Source of the DNA: CAWVWF01 sp963933885
Lineage (GTDB): Bacteria; Bacteroidota; Bacteroidia; Flavobacteriales_C; GCA-002722245
Length of the DNA stretch: 13,486 nucleotides
Assembly: GCA_963933885.1 (NCBI GenBank)
Contig: CAWVWF010000095.1
Location: 1 to 13,486 of the forward strand
Reading direction: 5' to 3'
The notes beneath the pieces are model-generated. The model saw only the letters and a program-made list of their open reading frames with translations, was not told where the DNA came from and made no database searches. Below, in pieces: positions 6,950 to 13,486 of this stretch (the first letter of the stretch is position 1; the number at the start of each line of letters is the position of its first letter). The position numbers were made by a program, and so were the translations under genes.

Positions 6950-9661
6950 ATGAATATGTATAAATTTATATTAATTGTATTTGCTCTATTTTTTGTCAAC
7001 CTGAGTTCTCAAGCTCAAGATGAGAATTACATCTATGGTAAAGTTGTAAATACCGATACAAATGCTGTAGTTGACGCTACAGTTTATTGGGATACAAAAA
7101 ACAAGAAAAACAAAACAAGAACTGAACCTGACGGGACATTTCGTATTGTTAATTTCAAAGAAGAAGGAAGAGATATCAAACTTGTTATTGAAGCAGGAGG
7201 AAAAATTAAACAAGAGCTTTCAATAAAAAATGCTGTTCATGACGAGTTCATACATGTTATGATGCAAGACAAGGGGGTTACTTCTATTACGGCATCTAGA
7301 TGGGAACAATCTATTTATGAAGTTCCGGCTTCTACAATCGTTATATCTCGTGATGAGATCGAACAAAATGGTTACTTAACTGTTCAAGAAATTTTAGAAA
7401 ACGTACCTGGATTATTTACGATCGATCAACGATATGCTTCGGGAGCTACTATTGGTATACGTGGATTCTGGACGGATTTCAGTCGTAATGTAATGATTCA
7501 GTTAAACGGAATCAACATGTTAAATGATAGAAGAAATGATTTCCCATTAGACAAAATTAACGTTGCTGTTGAATCAATAGATAAAATTGAAATCGTAAGA
7601 GGACCGATGTCTGTAATTTATGGAGACGGAGCATTTTTTGGGGTAATTAACATCATAACAAATGGTTCTCAAGAATCCTCTTCTAGTTCTTTTACATCAG
7701 GGTATGGGACACAAAATACAATAAAACAAACATTACGTTACGCTTTAAATAAAGATGGTTTAAACCTTTCTTTGAATGCTATGGTATTTCACAGAGATGG
7801 TTTTGATGAAGCATGGGAAGATCTAATAAGTCCTGAATTGGCTGCTTCGGATAGTTCAAAGTATAATGCAGGCTTCAAATTCCCTAATGCAGTTACGCTT
7901 TCTGATTATTACTATAACAAAGACCAGCCTAATGTAAACCCTGAACGTTATTCCAAAAAGTATAAGTCTTTCAATATGTCCATGAGTTACAATGGGTTTT
8001 TTAGCAATATTAATTATTCAAATTCTAACTCTGGATTTAGTTATAAAGCGGTTGGTCCTGGTCAACGAAATGACTACACAACAAGGAATAGTCATTACCA
8101 ATTCGGTTACAGAAATGAAATCAAAGAAATAGGAAATGGTCTTGAATGGCAATTGAAGACGGAATACATGACGTCTCGAGGAAATCAAATTAGTAGTAGA
8201 TATGTTGACTCGATGTTAATTGTTGGTGAAGATCGAATTTCTTCTGTTAGGACAGAATTCAATACGAGGTATTCCTTTCTTGAAGATGGTAATAAGTATA
8301 AATTAGATTTAATCTCTGGGTTATATTATAACTACAACTTTGAAAATGGTACGTTTTATAATGCCCCTGATATTAATTTAAGAAACTGGTGGGTTGGTCT
8401 TGATCCGGAAGAAGGTAGATTAACAACTACTGCAGGATATGCTCAATTAGAGTCTAAGATTAAGAATTGGCAAATTATTGGAGGAATTAGAATTAGTCAG
8501 CAAGGAAGCTATAAAATGCTGAATGAAGAAAATGTTGGTTATTATGGTAATAGCTTATACGGTGCTGATTTAGGTTGGAGTAACGACAGTTCAATCATTA
8601 AATTCCAAAGACAAAACGAAACAAAACCCGCAAGTGATGTTCAGTTTATCCCAAGATTTGCTGCTATATACCATTTTGAAAAAGAAAACAATAAACATTT
8701 CTTCAAAGCGATGTACGGTAAGGCTGTAAATGAAATTAACGTTGTTCAAAATGCATATGATATTATGCGTAAGAATGCCAACCTAAGTAAGGATGACTCT
8801 ATCGCAACCAATAGTAAAGGTTATTCATACCTTGCTCCTGAGGAAATACAAACGATCGAATTTGGACATACACTCGTTAATGAAAAAAATGGTTTTGAAT
8901 TGAATACAAATGTATTTATCAATGTTTTGAGTGAATTGATAACGAGACAAACTTCTCAAATTAATGGAGTTTACGTTACGAGTAGTGTTAATGATAACGA
9001 TCAAAACCTAACACGTGGAATTGAATTTATTGGTAAAAAGAAATTCGATTTATCCAAAAGAAACAAATTAACAATACAAGGAAGTTTAACGCTTCAATCA
9101 ACAAAATCACTTGATACAAGCAGTACTTATAAAGACTATTTCAACGATTTTAATTACACTAATCAAGAAGAATACAACGCATCTATTAGCGATAACGACA
9201 CCAATAATATCTCGTCTTACGACAATGATTTATATCCAACATCTTTCTCACCACCTGTTTTGGCCAACTTCAACGTAACTTCTTATTTTGGGTTAAAACA
9301 TAAAGCGTATTTAGTTGTAAACTTTGGAGGGAATTATGTTGGACCTATGTGGGGACAAGCAAAACAAACCTTTGTTGAATTAGCAGATAAATCATTGCAA
9401 GAAATACCTTCATATTATGGAAATACACATGCTTTAGAGGTTCCTGGTTATTGGAGGTTTTCTCTAAATGTTAGAGTTGGGAACCTACATTTAAATAAGA
9501 AACTAAAAGCTAGTAACAGCGGTTATTTTGTTAGTTTAAAAGTCTCCAATTTATTCGATACAAGTTACAGATACCCAAATCATTCTTATACTGTTTATTT
9601 TGATAAAGGAGTATTAGGGAGACAAAGGCAAATAATTGGAAACATTGGATATAAATTTTAA
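6950..9661 (+). CDS. TonB-dependent outer-membrane receptor
   Basis: A 903-residue protein with a signal peptide (1-22, ending SSQAQ). A carboxypeptidase-regulatory-like domain (26-105: YIYGKVVNTDTNAVV, PDGTFRIVNF) precedes a possible TonB box, VTSITAS (110-116). The plug spans about 120-240 (EVPASTIVIS, TVQEILENVPGLF, IGIRGF, then EIVRGPMSVIYGDGAFFGVI). The rest is a 22-strand-type barrel rich in aromatic and Asn residues, ending in a C-terminal Phe. Length and plug resemble siderophore/vitamin/colicin-receptor types more than the longer SusC type, and no SusD gene follows. The substrate cannot be read from the sequence. It starts 1 bp after the stop of the TIR gene and ends 3 bp before the NDT-TIR gene, so it is an integral operon member. 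ATG at 6956 is an alternative start that leaves the signal peptide intact. No Fur-like or riboswitch-like element lies directly upstream, which suggests that it follows the operon's control rather than iron or vitamin control. Confidence 0.95.
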   Translation: MNMYKFILIVFALFFVNLSSQAQDENYIYGKVVNTDTNAVVDATVYWDTKNKKNKTRTEPDGTFRIVNFKEEGRDIKLVIEAGGKIKQELSIKNAVHDEFIHVMMQDKGVTSITASRWEQSIYEVPASTIVISRDEIEQNGYLTVQEILENVPGLFTIDQRYASGATIGIRGFWTDFSRNVMIQLNGINMLNDRRNDFPLDKINVAVESIDKIEIVRGPMSVIYGDGAFFGVINIITNGSQESSSSSFTSGYGTQNTIKQTLRYALNKDGLNLSLNAMVFHRDGFDEAWEDLISPELAASDSSKYNAGFKFPNAVTLSDYYYNKDQPNVNPERYSKKYKSFNMSMSYNGFFSNINYSNSNSGFSYKAVGPGQRNDYTTRNSHYQFGYRNEIKEIGNGLEWQLKTEYMTSRGNQISSRYVDSMLIVGEDRISSVRTEFNTRYSFLEDGNKYKLDLISGLYYNYNFENGTFYNAPDINLRNWWVGLDPEEGRLTTTAGYAQLESKIKNWQIIGGIRISQQGSYKMLNEENVGYYGNSLYGADLGWSNDSSIIKFQRQNETKPASDVQFIPRFAAIYHFEKENNKHFFKAMYGKAVNEINVVQNAYDIMRKNANLSKDDSIATNSKGYSYLAPEEIQTIEFGHTLVNEKNGFELNTNVFINVLSELITRQTSQINGVYVTSSVNDNDQNLTRGIEFIGKKKFDLSKRNKLTIQGSLTLQSTKSLDTSSTYKDYFNDFNYTNQEEYNASISDNDTNNISSYDNDLYPTSFSPPVLANFNVTSYFGLKHKAYLVVNFGGNYVGPMWGQAKQTFVELADKSLQEIPSYYGNTHALEVPGYWRFSLNVRVGNLHLNKKLKASNSGYFVSLKVSNLFDTSYRYPNHSYTVYFDKGVLGRQRQIIGNIGYKF

Positions 9662-9664
9662 AAG

Positions 9665-11011
9665 ATGAAGGTTTTCCTTGGTGGTACAGTAAATGGTTCC
9701 AAGTGGCGTACACGGGTAAAAGAGCAATTAAATATTGACTTCTTTGATCCTGTTGTTGAAGATTGGACAGATGCTGCATATGAAAGAGAATTGGCGGAAC
9801 GTCGATTTTGTGATTATGTACTTTATGTTTTAACTCCAAAAATGACTGGTTTCTACGCTGTTGCAGAGGTAACAGATGATTCCTACCAAAGACCTGATAA
9901 AACTATTTATTGTTATTTACCCACTGATGGAGAGGATGAATTTAGTCCTGAGCAAATTGAAGAATTTGAAAATTTAAGTAAAATAGTAACTGCTAATGGT
10001 GCTGTTGCTTTAAAATCTATACAAGAAATAATCGACTTCTTAAATTCATCTGAATCTAAGGATGCACTCGAAGATACTGGTCACCATGATGCCTTTATTT
10101 CATATGGAAGAAGAGAAAGTTTACATTTCTCAAACAGTATTGGGAATAGATTAAGTGAGAAAGGATTTAACATATTTCGTGATCTAAATGAGATTCCATT
10201 AATTGTTGAAAGTGAGGAGTATATAATGAAAAATATACTTAATTCAGATAACTTCATCTATATCGTTTCTCCGAATACAGTCCGTTCAGAATACTGTAAT
10301 AGAGAACTCGAATTCGCAATTAAATACAACAAAAGAATCATTCCTGTAATTCATAGAGAACTGGGGCCTGATTCATCATTTTTAGATGATATTGTTGCCA
10401 AAAAACAAATGATTGATATCTCTAGCCCTCAAAATAATATCGCTGAGGTTGTTGATGATATCATCAAAGTTATTGAAAGAGATCAAGCATACGTAAAAGC
10501 TCATTCAACCTACCTATTCCAAGCTAAAGATTGGGATTTTAATGGAAGGAAACAATCCGATTTATTATACGGTTCGGAAAGAAAAGAAGCTACTTTATGG
10601 CTCGAAAAAAAGTCTGAAGAACTAGTACCACTTCGTCTTCAAAGTGAATTTATAGAAGCCTCTAAAAACATATCTGCCTTCTTCTTACCGCTCCTGTGGT
10701 TGAATAAGAAAACATATAAATTCACACACTTAAAATGGTTTGATAAAACCGTATTGGTTATCTCACTAATTAATCCAATCGCAATGATGGATCAAATTAG
10801 AGTACTAGTTAGTGAACGTACTGAACACAGTTCTGGTGACAATGAAAGTGTATCATTACCAATGTGGGTTATGCTATTCGGAATACATGTAACACTGGTT
10901 ACAGCAGCGATTAAAGATAAAGATTTAAGACTTTTTCTAAGTGCTGGAATTAGTGGAATGGTATCCTCTACCATTATAATCATATTACTATGGCAAAAGT
11001 TTTATAGTTAA
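9665..11011 (+). CDS. NDT-TIR-linker-membrane fusion protein
   Basis: A 448-residue protein. The N-terminal domain (1-127) carries the hallmarks of the nucleoside 2-deoxyribosyltransferase-like family: KVFLGGTVNGSKWR (2-15), FFDPVVEDWT (26-35), CDYVLYVLTPKMTGFYAVAEV (49-69, with Glu68 the likely catalytic residue). A TIR domain follows at about 140-230 (HDAFISYGRRE, FNIFRDLNEI, SEYCNRELEFAI, KRIIPVIH), with the NADase glutamate conserved as Glu214. The linker (275-337: AHSTYLFQAKDWDFNGRKQS, LLYGSERKEATLWL, SEFIEASKNISAF) is the same module seen twice in the TIR protein at 4492. The C-terminus has about three hydrophobic segments (near 357-376, 398-416 and 422-443), so it is likely anchored in the inner membrane with its enzymatic domains cytoplasmic. 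Both catalytic glutamates are present, so NAD or nucleoside cleavage is plausible. It starts 3 bp after the TonB receptor gene with no clear Shine-Dalgarno site. Confidence 0.9.
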   Translation: MKVFLGGTVNGSKWRTRVKEQLNIDFFDPVVEDWTDAAYERELAERRFCDYVLYVLTPKMTGFYAVAEVTDDSYQRPDKTIYCYLPTDGEDEFSPEQIEEFENLSKIVTANGAVALKSIQEIIDFLNSSESKDALEDTGHHDAFISYGRRESLHFSNSIGNRLSEKGFNIFRDLNEIPLIVESEEYIMKNILNSDNFIYIVSPNTVRSEYCNRELEFAIKYNKRIIPVIHRELGPDSSFLDDIVAKKQMIDISSPQNNIAEVVDDIIKVIERDQAYVKAHSTYLFQAKDWDFNGRKQSDLLYGSERKEATLWLEKKSEELVPLRLQSEFIEASKNISAFFLPLLWLNKKTYKFTHLKWFDKTVLVISLINPIAMMDQIRVLVSERTEHSSGDNESVSLPMWVMLFGIHVTLVTAAIKDKDLRLFLSAGISGMVSSTIIIILLWQKFYS

Positions 11012-11025
11012 ATATTTACTTGGTA

Positions 11026-11562
11026 ATGACTCTTAAAAGCAACATAAACATAAGATTAGCAACCGAAGGGGATGTTCAACTCATTATGGGTATGAATAAC
11101 CAATGGATTACTGAGGATCCAAACAAAATCGATAGGTCTAATGGTTACTTAAATGTTGACCCTTTTGACCGCAACGATTTAATTAAAATCATAGAGAACA
11201 AAGAACTAATCATAGCAGAAGATCAAGATAAAATTGTAGGATATTACTTATTCGATAATTTTTCAAGCACAAAATATCTTGAGCAGCACAAAGCGTTAAT
11301 TAAGGATTGTATTGATGAAGGATTATTAACCTCTGATCAGAAAATTTCTTTAAGAATGCAATGTGTGATTGACAGTGATTACCAGAATCAGAACCTATCT
11401 AAGCGTATGCTCAAGGCATTACTGATAGAAACAAAAGATAAATACGATGTTTGCTTTGCATCAGTCTCTACAGACAATCCTAAGTATAAAGCACACGTTA
11501 AAATTGGTTGGGAAGCATTAAAAAAGGTAGATGAGTTAATACTCCTCGTTTATAAACCTTAA
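11026..11562 (+). CDS. GNAT-fold acetyltransferase-like protein
   Basis: A 178-residue soluble protein of typical GNAT size. It begins INIRLATEGDVQLIMGMNNQW, the usual GNAT first strand and helix. It then has ELIIAEDQDKIVGYYLF (strands 2-3), the motif A strand LRMQCVIDSDYQ (109-120) and the motif B stretch NPKYKAHVKIGWEAL (151-165). The acetyl-CoA pyrophosphate loop, usually Q/R-x-x-G-x-G/A, reads QNQNLS (120-125), so both small residues are replaced (Asn, Ser). Activity may be weak, or the acyl donor unusual. I chose ATG at 11026 (14 bp after the NDT-TIR stop) over an in-frame TTG at 11020, which adds only two residues. The substrate is unknown. GNATs in such neighbourhoods may act as modifiers or toxins, but nothing here proves either. 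Confidence 0.78.
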   Translation: MTLKSNINIRLATEGDVQLIMGMNNQWITEDPNKIDRSNGYLNVDPFDRNDLIKIIENKELIIAEDQDKIVGYYLFDNFSSTKYLEQHKALIKDCIDEGLLTSDQKISLRMQCVIDSDYQNQNLSKRMLKALLIETKDKYDVCFASVSTDNPKYKAHVKIGWEALKKVDELILLVYKP

Positions 11563-11632
11563 ATTAACAATTGATTACTTTACAATACAGACTTTTACCT
11601 CAACTAGAATAAGAATTAAAGAAACATAAGCT

Positions 11633-13420
11633 TTGAAAGAACTAACCAATATACAATCATTTATAAAGCAAAATAGACTTTGTGAAGCTCAAATACTAGC
11701 CCAAAACGCACTGAAAGAATCTCCTTCTGATCGCGCTTTAATAGAGGCTTATAGTTTAATTTTAAACAGGTCTGGAGCAAGTGATAAAGCTTTAAAATTA
11801 ATTGAACCGCTTTATTCGGAATCCAATCCAAGTGAAAGTATTTGTGGTCTAATGGGTCGTATTTACAAGAACCTTTGGAATGAATCAAACAATCAAGATT
11901 TTGTATTACAATCGGCAAAAGTATATGAGCAAGGTTTTAAAGCTCACCAATCATATTATTTAGGAATCAATGCTGCTTCAATGTTTATCGTTGCAGGAGA
12001 CATAGAACGATCAATGGCAATCGCCAAAGAAACGTTACCTATATGTGCTAATGAGGCTCAAAATTATTGGACGATAGCAACACTTACTGAAATACATATT
12101 CTTCTTGGAGAAGAAGAAAAAAGTATTGAATATGCTAAAGCAGCAACAAGCCATAGTGAAGCTAATGTAGGGAGTATCAACTCTACTTTTCAGCAACTTA
12201 AAATGTTGAAAAAATATATTAGTGTTCCAAACCAATTATTAGAATTATTTGCTCCTCCTGGAATCGTAGCCTTTTCAGGTCATATGATAGATCATGTTGG
12301 AAGAGAAAAATGCCAATTTCCAGCAAGTATTGAAGCAGAAATAAAGTTAGAGATAGAAAATCATCTTGATTCAATTAATGCCAAAATCGGTTATTCTTCT
12401 GCTGCATGTGGAAGTGATATCTTGTTTATAGAAGCAATGCTAGACCGCGATGCTGAAGTTCATATTATTCTACCTTTCTCAAAAGCAGATTTTATAGCAA
12501 ACAGTGTTGAGTTTGCTGGTGAAAGCTGGATAAATCGATTTGAAAACGTATTGTTAAAAGCAACTTCAGTTAAATACGCAACTGAGCAAGAGTACTTTGG
12601 AGAACTTCGTATGTTCACCTACACGAATCAACTTATTCAGGGGCAGAGTTTGCTAAAAGGTGAAATGTTCCAAACTACGCCTTATTTTTTAGGGGTTATT
12701 TCAAGCGAACCAAGCAAGCAGAAAATAGGTGGCGCACAACACTTTTTCAGTCAATTGAACGATCATGAAAAAGTAATCATCATTGATCCAGTTCCGTTCA
12801 TTAAAAACGAAGACGAAGTTCTTGGAGAAAAAAAACCTTCAAAGGATGTATCAATGAACAGTTTTCCTACAGGAATGGTTAGGGATGTTAAAAGTATTCT
12901 GTTTGCTGATGTTGTAGGTTTCAGTAAAATGAAAGAACAACAAAAACCATATTTCTTAAATGAATTCATGCAAGCTTTAAGTGAAAACATTAAAAGCTTA
13001 GGTTTTGAACCAGAGGTATTAAATACTTGGGGAGATGCAGTATTTTTTGTTGGAAAAAACGCTGAACAAGCTACTGAGTTTGCATTTATGCTTAACAAAA
13101 TGGTTTTGGATACAAATTGGGAAGAGAAGAATTTGCCTAATAATTTAAACATTAGAATTGCACTTCATTCAGGACCTGTTTTTATGGGCTTAGATCCAGT
13201 TTTACAGCGTACGAATGCATATGGTGATCATGTGAACAGAACGGCTAGAATAGAACCGGTAACTGTACCAGGGCAAATTTATTCCAGCGACCAATTTGCT
13301 GCGAGTCTGAAAATTGAAACACAGGATAAATATAACTATGAGTTTATTGGAAACTTAAAACTTCCTAAGGCTTTTGGTGATCAAGACCTATATCATATTC
13401 GTGAAAATAAGACTGCTTAA
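11633..13420 (+). CDS. TPR-SLOG-class III nucleotidyl cyclase (putative nucleotide-sensing cyclase)
   Basis: A 595-residue cytoplasmic protein. Residues 1-200 are TPR-like helices (CGLMGRIYKNLW, YLGINAASMFIVAGD, YWTIATLTEIHILLGEEEKS), resembling the 'TRAFs-binding' TPR family. Residues 210-386 are a SLOG/LOG-like Rossmann domain (GIVAFSGHMID, YSSAACGSDILFIEAML, AEVHIILPF, a GG at 366-367), which in other proteins binds or processes nucleotide ligands. Residues 417-590 are a class III cyclase domain with both metal aspartates (Asp426 in FADVVGFS, Asp468 in NTWGDAVFF) and the transition-state Asn535/Arg539 (HVNRTARIEP). The two base-specifying positions are both Asn (Asn464, Asn528), not the Lys/Asp of adenylate cyclases or the Glu/Cys of guanylate cyclases. 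From memory, relatives with this domain order often show the same residues. The start is TTG at 11633: an in-frame TAA lies at 11627, and the next ATG would remove most of the TPR region. It follows the GNAT gene by 70 bp without a visible terminator. Confidence 0.9.
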   Translation: MKELTNIQSFIKQNRLCEAQILAQNALKESPSDRALIEAYSLILNRSGASDKALKLIEPLYSESNPSESICGLMGRIYKNLWNESNNQDFVLQSAKVYEQGFKAHQSYYLGINAASMFIVAGDIERSMAIAKETLPICANEAQNYWTIATLTEIHILLGEEEKSIEYAKAATSHSEANVGSINSTFQQLKMLKKYISVPNQLLELFAPPGIVAFSGHMIDHVGREKCQFPASIEAEIKLEIENHLDSINAKIGYSSAACGSDILFIEAMLDRDAEVHIILPFSKADFIANSVEFAGESWINRFENVLLKATSVKYATEQEYFGELRMFTYTNQLIQGQSLLKGEMFQTTPYFLGVISSEPSKQKIGGAQHFFSQLNDHEKVIIIDPVPFIKNEDEVLGEKKPSKDVSMNSFPTGMVRDVKSILFADVVGFSKMKEQQKPYFLNEFMQALSENIKSLGFEPEVLNTWGDAVFFVGKNAEQATEFAFMLNKMVLDTNWEEKNLPNNLNIRIALHSGPVFMGLDPVLQRTNAYGDHVNRTARIEPVTVPGQIYSSDQFAASLKIETQDKYNYEFIGNLKLPKAFGDQDLYHIRENKTA

Positions 13421-13486
13421 GGGTTTAATTAAGCTGAATTCAACTCATAAATGCAACTCCTTAGTTAAATAATAATTTTTCCATTA

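Noticed and set aside
6950..9661. Calling the receptor SusC
   Set aside because: No SusD-like lipoprotein follows, and the length and plug motifs fit the siderophore/vitamin/colicin-receptor types better.
9531..9839. Minus-strand 102-codon reading frame across the TonB / NDT-TIR junction
   Set aside because: Both plus-strand genes have strong family motifs here, and the antisense product has no recognisable feature.
12763..13152. Minus-strand 129-codon reading frame
   Set aside because: It is antisense to the conserved cyclase domain; the opposite strand explains the region fully.
13415..13434. Short inverted repeat GCTTAA / TTAAGC at the end of the cyclase gene as a terminator
   Set aside because: The stem is only 6 AT-rich base pairs, overlaps the stop codon and is not followed by a T tract.
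13432..13449. Imperfect palindrome around GAATTC after the cyclase gene
   Set aside because: About 14 bp with mismatches in AT-rich DNA; expected by chance and with no supporting context.

Overview
The window is AT-rich DNA from a member of the Bacteroidetes, most likely a Flavobacteriales-type marine or environmental bacterium. The evidence is a type IX secretion (T9SS) C-terminal sorting domain on a CotH-kinase protein, lipoproteins with 'SC-x-AQ' and 'CKKEE' N-termini, a TonB receptor with a carboxypeptidase-regulatory-like N-terminal domain, a TAnnTTTG-type -7 box, and mostly weak Shine-Dalgarno sequences. I see no tRNA, rRNA, CRISPR array or insertion sequence.

Left third (minus strand, 3749 down to 1): three overlapping genes for exported proteins. 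The order is a small lipoprotein, an 808-residue secreted CotH-kinase protein with lamin-tail and T9SS domains, and a beta-propeller-like lipoprotein that runs off the window. Stop and start codons overlap by 1 bp and 4 bp, so this is one operon. A gene-free divergent region (3750-4118) holds an imperfect hairpin and a good -7 box pointing right.

Right two-thirds (plus strand, 4119-13420): six co-directional, tightly packed genes. They are (1) a small, apparently inactive nucleoside-deoxyribosyltransferase-like (NDT-like) protein; (2) a TIR / linker / degenerate TIR / linker / transmembrane / hendecad coiled-coil / short propeller-like protein; (3) a TonB-dependent outer-membrane receptor; (4) an NDT-TIR-linker-membrane fusion protein; (5) a GNAT-like acetyltransferase; and (6) a TPR-SLOG-class III nucleotidyl cyclase. 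Genes 1-4 are separated by only 10, 1 and 3 bp.

This cluster is the exciting part of the window. It joins NAD/nucleotide-directed domains (TIR, NDT, SLOG) with a cyclic-nucleotide synthase and an outer-membrane receptor. TIR, SLOG and NDT-like domains are known components of nucleotide-centred conflict and signalling systems, and cyclase plus TIR recalls Pycsar. However, there is no recognisable cyclic-nucleotide-binding domain here, and a TonB receptor is an unexpected member. My working model is an envelope-sensing TIR system: an outer-membrane receptor, a TIR protein whose C-terminal stalk is predicted to be periplasmic, a second membrane TIR with an intact NDT domain, and a nucleotide-sensing cyclase. 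Domain calls rest on visible motifs. The system-level role is inference.
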